From Mucor racemosus (Eukaryota; Mucoromycota; Mucoromycetes; Mucorales; Mucoraceae): DNA of 64,000 nucleotides. Both the position numbers and the translations under genes were made by a program. Under the pieces are notes generated by a model that saw only the letters and a list, made by a program, of their open reading frames with translations, did not search any database and was not told where the DNA came from. Every line of letters begins with the position of its first letter. Within the stretch, counting starts at the first letter, position 1. Below, piece by piece: positions 33,257-45,212 of this stretch. The stretch spans positions 2,046,001 through 2,110,000 of the forward strand of contig JAPEHQ010000008.1 of the NCBI GenBank assembly GCA_027405735.1, in the 5' to 3' direction.

Positions 33257-34310
33257 TCAAAATAATACTTCACATTACAGCTTAATAAAACCTAGCAAAA
33301 CTGAGTTGGAACATCGATTTGTCAAATCAATCAAAAATGATTAAAAAATAAAAGTCCTTTAATTGCTCACGAACTGAAAAATATGTTTAATCAGCTTACT
33401 AAATATTTTTTGTACAGTTTTGGATTCTGCATTCATCTAAACAAAAGTCAAACAAATAATTTACATTAAATTTTGCGTAAAATTGGTTTGAAATATTGAA
33501 GGTTTTTTGAAGATATACAAACTTTTGTCCAAATATGTTTTAGGTACAAGCTATTGAAATAATGCATAAGCACATTATCTATCGATAGAGCTATTGATGA
33601 ACCTTCTAGCTGCATTTCTCGTAGAGAAACCAAGATTTTTGTCCAATTTTTTTTCAAATTCAGAATTTCAGATGAGGGTATACAAGGGAAAAATTGAACC
33701 TAGAAGCGAAGGTATCTTTTTGTAGACATTTTTGAGGATATCTACACGAAAAATCAATATTTTGGGAAAAGCTAACTTGGATCCAAAAGAGCTCAATGAG
33801 CTTGATGACATGAGTGTAAAAAGAAAGACTACTCAGTTCGATAAATATATTGAAATCTCCCATAAAAATATCAAAAAAATGAAGAAAAAACAAAAGTGCT
33901 CAGATTTCTTTCATACTGAAATATGTTATAAGGTTTTTTAAACCGAGTAAGTTTTATTATTACAAAGTGTTAGTATAGCTTAATATTTTGCAGAGATATG
34001 AAAGCTCAAAGTTTTTAATTTTATCAATGAAATACGCATAAAAATCTGAAACATTAGCACTGAAAAATTAATACCAACTGCAAAAAATAGGATATTTCTG
34101 GATACTTGTTTTTGGATTAAAGCTGAACATCTCAGGTACATTGGTATATAATTTTTTCTTGGCGTTATTTTGTAGAAAAAAAAGTAGAGCAGGAATAAAA
34201 AGTGGGACCCAGCTTTTAGGGAAAAGCAGTAAATGTTACGCGTTTTTGAGACTTTCACGAGATATAGAATTAAATTAGGAATAGGTAGCATAATGCGACC
34301 AATTTATATC
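33257..34310 (-). repeat. Repeat family R, copy 2, main part
   Basis: Reverse complement parallels 6340-7310. The plus strand 33732-33941 is open and begins MRISTRKINILG, with NELDDM and KKMKK, matching the minus-strand frame of copy 1. On the other strand VCISSKNLQYF matches CVSSKNLQNF of copy 1. 34200-34310 also parallels 42500-42620 of copy 3. Decayed: frames are broken by stops. Confidence 0.6.
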
Positions 34311-35674
34311 TGTTTAGCAGTGTCTAAGGTATATCCTAAAAAAAATTGGTATGAGGTTAGCTATAGAAAAGAATGCACAATTCCATTTTGAACATTGAGA
34401 ATTACGAAAATTCGATTTTTTGAAAATTCAAATTTATTTGATCAGGTACCTACAAGATAAATATCAAAATGTGTTTAACTCATAAAGTGAAACGTTCCTC
34501 GAATGTGTCAGATTGATAATAAAGTTCGTCAATTATAGAGTGTAATAAAACCAGACAAGATATAAGTTTATAAAGTGAGTATAATTTTTTCTATTGATAA
34601 TTAATTAGGAAAAAAGCAATTAAAGGTTATGGAATGTAACTGTTAGCTTCAATGAAAAAAAAAAAGCTATTTTTTTTATTATTAAAAGATACTCTTGAAA
34701 GGCATAAATCAATGACAAAATCTCAAGCTCAGCACATTGTAGCAAACTGCCCTAATATTTACAATACTTCGTTTATTTCATGTCGTCTGCATGTGATTTA
34801 TCATTTTGGTATATTGCATAGAGAATAGGCCTTGGAATATTTATGTTACCAAGCCTACAAGTAACAGTTTTCCAGCCGAAGTTTTGTTAGCACTCGCCCC
34901 TGTTGGTATGTATTTGATTTATAGAATTAGCACTATACTAAAATATTACTAAAGATCACGGGTTTTTGTACAAGAAACAAAGGTAGAGACAGCAGCGATT
35001 CTGCTTTACCGATTGCTTGAATCTGGCAAGTGCAAATTAATAAAATTGTTACGCTTTCTAACATGTGTAGTAGTTATTATACTCGCGAGGTTCAAGATTT
35101 CGGTGGAGACTATTTCTTGTCCTGCGACTTGCCACCTTGTATTTTGCATGTTTTCTTCGAGTAGATGCTCAGTAACTTTCAGTAAATTAACAAAAAAAAA
35201 AACATTCAATGTACACCCGAGATACCGGAGAGTGTAAATAGAGTTAAAAATTGCTTTTACGAAGCAAAATGGGTTAAAATAAATTCTTTAAAATACTGGC
35301 ATTGAAATTTTAAGCTATTCAAATGTTGAATTTTTGTTACATGTTGTACCTGAATCAAAGGATTTTCAAAACAAGATTTCTTTGAGCACAAATTGAGCTG
35401 CATAAATTCATTTTTGAACTCATAATTGAAAAGCCAGACACAAAATCAAACATTGTTTCTAGTTGACTTTCGGTTTTGATTTTTGATTGCCCAAAAATTG
35501 CATATTATAAATTAGACAAGATGAATAATTTTTAAAGACTGAATTTTATTTTATATAAAGAGAATAAAGATGCTTATTTATATTAGGGCATCAGATACAA
35601 ACAATAATGAAAGAGAAAAAGGAAAAAGTTTTGAGAAAAAAAGATAATAAAAGTATAAGAAATGTCTAGAGAAT
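34311..35674. other. Intergenic with a possible coding relic
   Basis: 34690-34912 (plus) can be read in two nearby frames as KSQAQHIVANCPNIYNTSFI and, after a stop or shift, RPWNIYVTKPTSNSFPAEVL ending LALAPV before a GTATGT. The continuation after the next AG soon meets a stop. It looks like a degraded exon of an unrecognised gene. Nothing else seen. Confidence 0.3.
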
Positions 35675-38600
35675 CTACAATTCTTCATCAGTAGTGTAGA
35701 CTTCCTCACCACGCTTACGACGTTCCATTCTGTCCTTCTTCTTCTTACGGAGCTCCTTGGAAGACAACTTCTTCTTCTTCTCAACAGCCTTAATAGTGTT
35801 ACCTTGACCATCAACTTGATCCTCAGCATCCTTTTCTTCAATCTTGGTGGAACCGTTACCGGAAACCCAGTTGTGACCAGAAGGAGTCAAACGACCGGCA
35901 TCAACCATCCAGACTTCGTTACAGAGAGCTTCAGTGAATTCACGGTTGTGAGTAACAATAACAACACCACCACCATAAGCCTTAATAGCCATAGCTAAAG
36001 CACCAAGAGATTCACGATCCAAGTAATTAGTAGGTTCATCAAGAACCAACATATGGGGCTTGTTCCACATGGCAGCACCAACGACAAGCTTGACCTTTTG
36101 ACCACCGGAAAGACCACGAATACGAGAGTGAGTGGCAAATTCAGCTTCAAGACCAACATCAGTCAAATGCTTTTCAATTTCCTTAGCGGTAAGAGGACGG
36201 TTAAGACCCATCTTGGCAGCTTCAGCGGAATCAACTTCAGCAATCTTCTTACCGAAACCCATATCTTCAAGCTTTTGACGAGAGATCCAGGTGTTATCAA
36301 CGGAAGAACGACCAACCCAAGAGATTTCGTATTCATAAGATTGCTTGAGCTTTCTACGACCAACGAGTTCTTCAACAGTACGCTTCTCACCATCAATGAC
36401 GAAGACTTGTTCCATAACCTTCTTGTTAGCATCACCGTGCATACGGTCATTCTTGTCAAGTTCTTCACGATCTTCACCAGTAGCATAACGCCATTGAATA
36501 TATTCGTTAGGAGTAGAATCCAAATGCTTTTCAATATGGTGGAAAGCATGTTGAGCAACATAAGCAATACGCAAGTTAGGATGCTTCCAAACAGTACCAA
36601 TCTCAGACTCGATCTCACCAGTCAACAACTTGATAAGAGTAGACTTACCAGCACCGTTAGGACCAATGACAGCAATACGAGAGGCAAGAGAACATTGCAA
36701 AGAGATATCCATCAATTGCTTCTTATCGGAACCAGGATATTGGAAATCAACATTCTTCATCTTCAAGATAGCACGCTCCTTAGTCTTAATACCTTCAAGG
36801 AGACCAGGCTCAGGGAAAGTGAAAGAGATTTGAGAGACTTCAAGAGAGTAGTAAGAAGCAGCACGAGGAACCTTCTTGACGAACTCGGACAAGTTACCAG
36901 CATAACGTTTAAGCTTGTAGTTAGGCTCATAATGGATAATATCGGAACAGACATGATCCAAGAAACCAGAATCGTGAGAAACAATGATAGAGGTAACAGT
37001 CTTAAGACCCAAGAGATAGTTCTCCAACCAAGCAACGTTAACAACATCCAAGTGATTGGTAGGTTCATCCAACAAGAGAATATCAGCATTCATCAACATG
37101 GCACGAGCAAGAGCAAGCTTCATCTTCCAACCACCAGAAAGTTCACCAATGGCCATCTTGGTAACCATGGCTTCAGAGAAACCGTATTCAAGAAGAATCT
37201 TACGGACTTGTTCAGGATCCTTGGTCTCAACACCATCGGAAGCAAGAATGAAATCAACAAGACCAGTATCAGCCTCAGAACCATCAATATCGTGTTCGAC
37301 GTAGACAGTCTTGAGTTCAGAACGAGGAGGGAAACCTTCAACTTGTTCATTGGCAATAGCACGCATAAGAGTAGACTTACCACAACCGTTACCACCACAG
37401 AGACCGTAACGACGACCACGCTTGAGACGAAGAGCAGTACGATTCAACAAGATCTTGGCACCATAAGCAAGAGAGAACTCACAGTTACAGAGATCCTCAC
37501 CTTCATCATCCTCTTCCTCGGGATCCTTAGCAGTAACAGCTTCCTCACACTTTTCCAAAGCAGTGAAAGCAAGGTTCTCAGCATCAGCAGTAGCATAGAA
37601 AGACTTGGCATAAGGAACAAGAGAGTCCATCCAGACATTCTTGAAGAAATTCTTGGAAACACAAAGAGTAAGAGCAATGTCATTCATGAATTTGATAGTA
37701 GGAGCAAAAGCAGGGTCAAGATCAACAGGCAAAAGATCCTTAATTGAAGACTCAACCTTGGCTTGCTTTTGGACCTTGGTGAATAATTCAATAGAGGGGT
37801 TACCGATACGTTGAAGAGTAGCAAGAGCCTTTTGAACAACACCACGACATTCAGGATCAGCAACAACATCTTGGACCTTTTCAAGAGCAGGCAAAAGAAG
37901 AGGCAAGAAAGGAGCAGCAACATCAGGATCATCGACAAGCTTGGACATGTTATCAATAATCAAAGCAGCCTTACGCTTGATAGCAGTAGCACGTTCGTTC
38001 AAACCACGACCCAAAAGAGGAACCATGATGGAAAGAGTGGCGGAATCAACTTCTTGAACAAAAGTAGTGGCACCGAGCAAGTGAATGGTTTCAGGGACGT
38101 TTTCGGGGTGGTTGATACAACCGATAACGGCAGGAATGAAACGCTCAATATCCTTGTTTTCAATGAGCTTACAAATAGTAGCCATGGTTTCAGTAGCTTG
38201 CTTCTTGACATCAGCCTTAGTATCCCACATACAATCAGAGACGGTAGGAATGACATCGGGAATAGCAGCAAAAAATTCCTTGGGATGAGTGTTAGTTAAA
38301 TCAACCAAAAGCTCAAGAGCGAGCATCTTGGTTTGCCATTTACAAGAGTTACCGAGACCTTCAAGAATGAAAGGAACAGTAAGAGGACAGGCATTAGGGT
38401 TGATCTTCTTGATCAAATTGCGAGCAGCTTCAAGAGCAGCATTCTTGACAGCAGCTTGCTTATCAGCTTGATATTCCAACAAAGTAGGCAAGAAAGCTAA
38501 AATGTAAGGCTCAACTTGACCATCGATGGAATTGTTAGTGAGGGCAACAAAAGCAGCGACAGCACCTTGACGGGCACCAGCGTTCTTCTTGTTATTGAAT

Positions 38601-38842
38601 TCCTTGGTGAGAGCAGGAATGATTTCACTATGGATGAGAGAGAGAACACCATTGGACTTGACAAAAGCAGCAAGTTCATCGGCAACAGACTCACGATCAG
38701 CATCGGAAGCAGCTGAAAGCTTGGAGAGAATTTCCTTTGCTTTCTTGGTTTCAACATCACTAGGAACAGAAGCGACGGCAGCGGTCATCTTCTTGGATTG
38801 AATATCGCTCTGGGAGTTCTTTTGAGCAGCAGTGGCAGGCAT
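35675..38842 (-). CDS. TEF3: Translation elongation factor 3 (eEF3), ABC-F ATPase
   Basis: Single exon, 1055 residues, about the size of yeast eEF3 (1044). It releases deacylated tRNA from the ribosomal E site and is essential for elongation in fungi. Seen: N-terminal HEAT-repeat array (about 30-330); a four-helix segment; ABC1 with Walker A GGNGCGKST near 482, signature LSGGWKMKLALARAM and Walker B ADILLLDEPTNHLD; ABC2 with Walker A GPNGAGKST near 726, signature LSGGQKVKLVVGAAM and MLVLDEPTNYLD; the chromodomain-like insertion inside ABC2 (around EYEISWVGRSSVDNTWISRQ); and a Lys/Arg-rich ribosome-binding tail (KKKKLSSKELRKKKKDRMER). Strong codon bias fits a highly expressed gene. The start is the first ATG, 3 bases after an AATTTATTA-type leader. 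Confidence 0.97.
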   Translation of the reverse strand: MPATAAQKNSQSDIQSKKMTAAVASVPSDVETKKAKEILSKLSAASDADRESVADELAAFVKSNGVLSLIHSEIIPALTKEFNNKKNAGARQGAVAAFVALTNNSIDGQVEPYILAFLPTLLEYQADKQAAVKNAALEAARNLIKKINPNACPLTVPFILEGLGNSCKWQTKMLALELLVDLTNTHPKEFFAAIPDVIPTVSDCMWDTKADVKKQATETMATICKLIENKDIERFIPAVIGCINHPENVPETIHLLGATTFVQEVDSATLSIMVPLLGRGLNERATAIKRKAALIIDNMSKLVDDPDVAAPFLPLLLPALEKVQDVVADPECRGVVQKALATLQRIGNPSIELFTKVQKQAKVESSIKDLLPVDLDPAFAPTIKFMNDIALTLCVSKNFFKNVWMDSLVPYAKSFYATADAENLAFTALEKCEEAVTAKDPEEEDDEGEDLCNCEFSLAYGAKILLNRTALRLKRGRRYGLCGGNGCGKSTLMRAIANEQVEGFPPRSELKTVYVEHDIDGSEADTGLVDFILASDGVETKDPEQVRKILLEYGFSEAMVTKMAIGELSGGWKMKLALARAMLMNADILLLDEPTNHLDVVNVAWLENYLLGLKTVTSIIVSHDSGFLDHVCSDIIHYEPNYKLKRYAGNLSEFVKKVPRAASYYSLEVSQISFTFPEPGLLEGIKTKERAILKMKNVDFQYPGSDKKQLMDISLQCSLASRIAVIGPNGAGKSTLIKLLTGEIESEIGTVWKHPNLRIAYVAQHAFHHIEKHLDSTPNEYIQWRYATGEDREELDKNDRMHGDANKKVMEQVFVIDGEKRTVEELVGRRKLKQSYEYEISWVGRSSVDNTWISRQKLEDMGFGKKIAEVDSAEAAKMGLNRPLTAKEIEKHLTDVGLEAEFATHSRIRGLSGGQKVKLVVGAAMWNKPHMLVLDEPTNYLDRESLGALAMAIKAYGGGVVIVTHNREFTEALCNEVWMVDAGRLTPSGHNWVSGNGSTKIEEKDAEDQVDGQGNTIKAVEKKKKLSSKELRKKKKDRMERRKRGEEVYTTDEEL

Positions 38843-40697
38843 CTTTACTGTAATTTATTAATAAGAGAGAGGATAGAGCGACCTTTTACAAGAAAGTTTT
38901 AGAAAAAAAAAACAAGGAGTAAAGAAAGAGGTACTGAAATGTTGATTCAAAGACTACAGATCCTTTTATTTAGTTTTGCACCCCCCCTTCCTTGAAAATT
39001 TTTTCTATTTTATCTTTTTCCGTAGTAGATTGCTTTTTTTATAGTACAAATATACGCTTTGGATACTAATTCATTCGGGATTGGAACCTTTGTACGTCAT
39101 GATGTTAACCAATGAATTGATTGTGGAGTAATAGTTTAATCATTGTGCCTTGAAAAACTTCATATTCCATGTTTCAGATATATTATAATCTCAAAAAACC
39201 ATTTCAAAAGTGTATATGTTTATAATCTAGGTATCTTTGTCGAGCTCTTCTAAGGGGAAGATGTACAAAAAAAAGCTTGTACGCACGTGGCTTGCGAGAA
39301 CACTTTAATATGTGTATATAAGCCACGGAAATATGCTGTATAATTGCAACAAACAAAGATCTTCCTACCACCTTTTAACTGCATGAAACTGACTTGAATT
39401 CTGTAAATATTCAGTAAAAATTATTCGATTCGGCCTTGAGTAAGTTACTATCTTATGTTGATTTAATATATATGTATAAAAAAATAAATTATATAATATT
39501 CTATAATCATACATATCAAAAAAAAAATTACCAATTAAATTACAACCTAGATCACCGAATTTGAACAATAACCAATTGTAAGCTGTTACCTGGACACCGG
39601 GAAACAATTGTGTACATTGGAAATCTTAATTTGTACAAAACTAGCTTTTTATTGACAAAACAGATGATGAAGATATGTATATCAACTATACTTTGTTTGT
39701 ATAGTGATAGCAGCCAGTTCTTGATTGTCCATAGATAATAGAAATATCCGATCAAAAATGGAAATTTGGAGTATGTTTTTACCTTGCATGACTCGAAACC
39801 TGTTGTTTTCTTTTGTTATCATTTTCAAAGAGCTTTAATGAGTTTCACAGGGTTATTGTTGTAGACTAAAAGCACACGACAACGAACTATACTACCTAAA
39901 GTGCATGCTCATATTTTATTTTGAAAAAAAAGCACGGACCACAATATTATATGTCCATTTAAAGAGGTATACAGTTTTGGAAAAAAAATCGTAATGGATT
40001 CATGACAAAAGAACCTAAAGGATATGTTGTGTGTTGTTGTCTGATATATCAAAGAAATTTTTAGGTTATTAGATTCGAAAAATGTACGAACTCTCTTTAA
40101 TGTTGAAGCTTTTAAAGCAACGGAACTTCTAATTGTAAGAATCCACTTGTTACCATAGCAACGCATTGTTACAAATCAAAAGTCGGCGTAGTAATTCAAG
40201 TTTCTACCATATGCATAGCTTCTATTCTTCAGGGCAACCTGGTTATTGCCAGTTTCTCGGTCCCACATTTCATTTTCTCGGTAAGTTTTATATGAAAATC
40301 AAAATGTGAAGAATCCTATAATTCATTGATTTGGGATAAACTTGATTCCTTACTGTAAATCATGGTCTATTAAACCTTGTTGGTAAAACGAAAGCATGTA
40401 CTAGTTGATATTTTGGAGGATTTCTGTTGGTTTACTCTCTTCGGCTCCAAAATATTGGGCTAATTGGGAGTATACAAACATGGCAAATATTACTTTGATT
40501 GGGTGGCATTGGACGAATGAGTGACGCACAAATAACATGAATTTTTTTCCTTTTTGTTCTTTTCATGACAACAAATTTTTTCGTCCTCTTCTGCATATAA
40601 TTCATCAACTTTTTCTCTCCTTTAAAGTATTTCAATTCATTATATAATTCTTTGTCAGATAGTTCATCATTTACATCTATACATTTTATAAAACTTG
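38843..40697. other. Intergenic between divergent eEF3 and SPT2
   Basis: Promoter region of eEF3 on the left; a polyC run (38981-38987) lies in its leader side. Around 39283-39330 an 8-bp inverted repeat CGTGGCTT / AAGCCACG brackets an AT-rich core. No gene was recognised; small open frames lack recognisable content. Confidence 0.4.
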
Positions 40698-42228
40698 ATG
40701 GGAATGTTAAAGGTACTAAAAATATTTGATTTCAAAATTTTCTCGTTTCTAATTCTTACTTGCAGGGCGACTCAACTGCAATGGACTTTGATCAATTAAT
40801 GGCTCAAGCTACGCAAGTAGCAAAGCAACAAGACGCTTCTTTAATGGAACGTGCACGACAAAAACGACGTGAGGACGATGAAAGACGGCGAAGAGAAGAA
40901 AGAGCTTTACGAGAACGTGAGGAAGCGCAAGCGCAGTTGGCTAAGAAACGTGAATTACAAGATAAAAAACAAAAAACAATGATTGATCAAAAGAAACAGG
41001 GTAGAGGACAAGAGAAAAGAAAAGTACAAACCGATAATAAATCAGTAAAATCACGCACAAATAACGCTTTTAGCAACGTCAAATCAACATCAACGAGTAG
41101 GAAAAATGCTGCTATTTCGAGCTTGTTTCCAGGGAAGAAGGTAATTTAGATTCTATTACAGATTTCTTAAAATTAATTGTCGAAATAGAAACCGGTTCAT
41201 ATGTCATTTGATGATTTGATGAAAAAAGCCAAAGAGCAATCTGTCAGTAAAGGAGGAAGTAAAGATAAACCAACAACTCCTCCGCCACCTAAAAAATATG
41301 GCAGTTACGAAAGTCGAGGTCAATCAGGCAGCGATAGCAATACCCCCACTATATATAATCGCATTAAAAAGCCTGAGCCCACAAAATCATCTCCAGGTAG
41401 CCTCGAGGGTGGTATGTCTGCCCGAGATCGTGCCAGACAGCTCGTAGCAGAACCACCTAAAAAAGTGAATATGCAGAAAAGGGATCGCCGTTCCATTGCA
41501 GATGTACAGCGAGAAATTCGTCGTTCAAAAGGCATTCGATCAGATGATGAGGAAGATAGGCCTAGAGATACGAGATTAAATGAAAGAGGAAATGTTAGTA
41601 AATCAGCAGGCAGATTCCCCCCACCACCTTCTTCGAATTCAACGCCTGCTCGTAGAAGACCTTTGTCACCCCCATCTAGGTCAACAGAAAAACGCCCATT
41701 ACCTCCCACAGATAGAAGACCACCTCCACCTGCAATGCGACGTATGCCATTCTCTGGTAGACCATTAGATCCAACAGCTCGAAAGTCAAATGTTCCACCT
41801 AGAAGACGTTATAAAGAGGAAGAAGAGGATGAAGAGGATGAAGAGCTTTCTTCGTTTATTGTTGATGATGATGACGATGATCCAAGATATTCGAGAGGAC
41901 CTCGAAGAAACAGTTACTCGGATGAGATTAGTAAAATATTTAGATATGATAGAAATAGGTAAACTAGATCAGCAAGCAATTTATGCACAATTATTGATAT
42001 AATACTTTTGTTAGATATGCAAATGATCCCGTTTATTCTGATGATGATATGGAAGCAGATGCCAGAGATGTGCTTAGAGAAGAAAAGCGAAGGTAAGCAT
42101 TGAATAATCCCTTGTGATTATTGTTCGCTCAATTTTCTTTATTTTCTAGTGAGCGAATTGCACGACGTGAAGATTTACTTGAAGAGCAAAAAGAATTGGA
42201 GCGTTTAAAGAAGAGAAAGAAGAATTAG
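40698..42228 (+). CDS. SPT2: SPT2-family chromatin protein
   Basis: Exons (40698-40712), 40766-41140, 41189-41958, 42015-42092 and 42150-42228 join in frame. The protein is highly charged and low in hydrophobics. N-terminal MDFDQLMAQATQVAKQQ is followed by a long basic/acidic coiled-coil (REDDERRRREERALREREE). The middle is Pro/Arg-rich and disordered, then an acidic run (EEDEEDEELSS, DDDDDD). The C-terminus VYSDDDMEADARDVLREEKR then SERIARREDLLEEQKELERL is the conserved SPT2 domain, which binds histone H3-H4. SPT2 acts as a histone chaperone during transcription. The first tiny exon adds MGMLK; if that intron lies in the 5' UTR, the start is instead ATG 40781, which would remove ten residues. 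Confidence 0.85.
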
Positions 42229-42479
42229 GCTTGTAAATGATGGCTGTAAATATGCAATCTTAAACTATTCCCCCCACTCATTGACAAATTATATACACAA
42301 ACACAACCACGACTTTACTTCTTTGCAACAATAACAATAATAATATATTCCTTTTAGCATCATTTGTACAACAATTTTTTTTTTTTTTTATACATATAAA
42401 ATTTCAAATCTTAACACTACAATGCAAAGATGGTTCTTTTATTATTCTAAGGAATTCAATTGTTATAATTTTTACTATT
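42229..42479. other. 3' flank of SPT2
   Basis: AT-rich with an internal T run (42374-42389). Nothing recognised. Confidence 0.4.
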
Positions 42480-42960
42480 ATTAGGCACTACTAAATATAT
42501 ATGAATTGGTCGCATTATGCTACCTATTCCTAAATTTATTTGATATCTCAAGAAAGCCTCGAAAACGCGTAAAATCCACAGTTTTTTCCTTGAAAGTTGG
42601 GTTTCACTTTTCATCTCTTCTCTACTTTTGTTTTTCACTAAATAACAACAGAATAAAAGCATATGCCGTTGTACCTGAGATGCTCAACTTTAATCCAAAA
42701 ACGCGTTTCCGGAAATGTCCTATTCCTAGAAGTTAATACAATTTTTTTAGTGCTAATGTTTCAGATTTTTACAGCTAATTCACTGTCAAAATCTAAACCC
42801 TTAAGCCTAAATATCTCGGTGAAAAATTAAGGCATACTAACACTCTCTAATAATAAAACTCATTTGTTATAAAATGTTCTATAACATGTCTAAGTATGAA
42901 AATTTTGGAGTCTTTTTTTAAAAGCCTCTTTTAGCTTTTTCGTATATAGTATATAGAATA
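42480..42960. repeat. Repeat family R, copy 3 (partial)
   Basis: Parallels 6380-6740 of copy 1 and the reverse complement of 33900-34310. Shared boxes include TTGGTCGCATTATGCTACCT, GTACCTGAGATGCTCAACTT and TAATGTTTCAGATTTTTACA. It ends where the other copies continue with the KKMKK-coding region. More diverged than copies 1 and 2. Confidence 0.55.
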
Positions 42961-43616
42961 CAAATCATTCGCTATATTTGTGCTGAACTAAGATACTATT
43001 TCCCTACATAAGAAATTAAATGTTATCTCACATAAAACCATGTTCTAATATTCAAATAGAGATGACATGAATTTAACAGTAAATACAGAAAGTATTAGTA
43101 ATTTAACGTATAATAAAATAGACTGAATCATAAACAAAACAGATTGGTTCATAAAATAAACTGAAGAAACCTATAGACCAAAGTAAGGATTGCTCTATGC
43201 GGATCATTAACAAATATGTCAAAAACAGGCATTAAAAGACCGTCTTGATTATGTAAATCAAGAGGTTCAATATAAACTTTAAATCACGAACAAACTAATT
43301 GTTTTACCTGAAAGAATAAACATATGGATATTGCATGAAGATAATCGAATCATGCTTCTATCATTTAATAACAGCATGATGATAGATGTATGAAATGCAG
43401 CATTGTCTAATGTACATATTAATCATCACGGTTTGACAAATGTCCTAAGTTGGTAATTTGGTTATTCCTAATTCTGATAGATCACTGACAGTTACCGTGC
43501 AACTCCCAGATATAATAAAATCACAACTAATATAAATAGAGTAGAAATATAAACTTATTGTGCACTATCCATATTTTGAATAAAGAAGGATCTTTTTCGA
43601 AGCTTTTTTTATTTTA
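42961..43616. other. Desert filler
   Basis: AT-rich, no gene or identified repeat. Confidence 0.35.
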
Positions 43617-45212
43617 CATTTTACTGCACATAGAAAAGGATTTTCAAGGCTTTATATTATTTAGCATATTTAAAACCATACTAAGTTGCTCATTTCAGCC
43701 AATGTAAAAGCAACATTACAGCACATCAACCCATAAACTAATAAACAAAATAGGCAATATCTGTTATTATAGAAACATGCATTTTCTACCAGAAAACCGG
43801 CTGTGATATCATAGATTCATTAAAAAATTGCAAAAGCGAGCCCGTAAAGCAACACCATAATTGAGTATAGCAAGATTGAACGGCTAAGTCTCTTATACTA
43901 TGATATATCCAAGTTTTAAATAAAGAGTATTTTTTTTTTTGTTCGACTTTTCTTGTATTTAATCACGTACAATCTGAAAATTCAGTTTTTGTAGCGGACA
44001 TTTTCGGGACTCATTTTATCCTTACCAACACTCATGATTTTGATAGAAAAACAGAAAAATCAAATTTTGATACCAAAATCAACGTTTAAATATATTACAT
44101 TGTGAGAGAAAATTGTAGCCATAACTATTGCACATTTTATAAAAGCTTAATATGAAATGTTAAGTAATGAAAATTTGTACTTTTGGCCAAAAAACGGAAT
44201 TTTGGTTAAAGGATTTTCATGTAATATTTTGCAATAAAAATGTTTGTTATTTTTTATTGAGAAAATAGAGCGCTAAATTCTGTATGTGTGTATATTTTTT
44301 GTTTTTATAATTGGTAGTATAATTAACTCTAAATTCGCAAAACCAGAAAAAAAAAATTAAAAAATGTCAAAATTGATGATCTGGACAAAAATAATTTTCT
44401 AAATTAATATTCCGCTTATAAGCCTTGTAAGTCTTAAAAATCAGAGATTTTATAATACTTGAGAACTTTTTCAAGAATTTATGATGCTGTATCCACTTGG
44501 TTCAAGCTAATTACTGTAAATATTTATACACGTTAATATTGTGTGATAGTTTATTTGATGATAATATAGCCTTACTTTATAATTATTGTGCTAGAGGTGA
44601 TTTCCATTAAGTTTTAGTCTTAATTATTATTTCTCCAATATCATAAACATAAATATAAACATGGTGGCCATCACTGGAACCTATTGCCGCTTTATTACCC
44701 TCTTTGTCTCAAGCCAATTGATTCAATGCCTTTTTATTACTAGAACCAACTTAAGCACTTACAAATGGTTCCTCGGTATTTGCATTCAAATTCCATAAAT
44801 TAAATTGACTTGATCCATCTACAGTAGTATCAAACGTATCATCAGCCCGCCTTATGATAAATGTCAATATAACATCAGAAACATTCCATTATTATCATTG
44901 TTATAAGCTGTGAAAAGCTTGATTTTTAATAATACAGCAATTAAATAAAAAACAAGGTGATACTAATAGCATATGGTGAGTATTTAGCATCTAAAGTAAG
45001 TTTGATAAAGTATGCTTTTAAACCTTTTTAAAAATCCTGAGGCAAATGCAACATCTTGGTCCTGTAATTTTTATCCATCAAAATGTTGCGATTTCCACTA
45101 CACAATGAATGCACCTTTTATCTACCTTGACCTCGATGTACATTAGGCATCAGTTTTTTACTAGTTGCATTTTCTCTGATTCATTAATAATATTCAGTTA
45201 TATTAAACGATA
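43617..45212 (+). mobile_element. CACTAC-ended element family, copy C (5'-truncated) = left arm of an inverted repeat
   Basis: Parallels 12260-13830 of copy B, starting within AAAGGATTTTCAAGGCTTTA. Its terminus and subterminal array are missing. It holds a dynein fragment (44632-44852) and ends near TCAGTTATATTAAACGATA. The same 1.6 kb recurs inverted at 47515-49105 with few differences, closer to this copy than to A or B. Confidence 0.6.
44632..44852 (-). pseudogene. Captured dynein intermediate chain fragment, copy C
   Basis: Minus strand, broken by a frameshift and stops: DTTVDGSSQFNLWNLNANTE, EEPFVS, then a shifted LNQLA and GSSDGHH segment. Twin of the copy D fragment. Confidence 0.6.

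Noticed and set aside
36053..37747. 564-codon open frame antisense to eEF3
   Set aside because: It lies entirely opposite the eEF3 coding sequence and arises from its strong codon bias; it has no recognisable domain. Several other antisense frames over eEF3 and AspRS were dropped for the same reason.
39283..39330. CGTGGCTT/AAGCCACG inverted repeat as a regulatory site
   Set aside because: Short, with a CACGTG half inside, but not near either flanking start and with no second copy. Could be chance.
40432..40635. 67-codon minus-strand basic frame upstream of SPT2
   Set aside because: Lysine-rich translation of AT-rich DNA, no recognisable motif, in the promoter region of SPT2.
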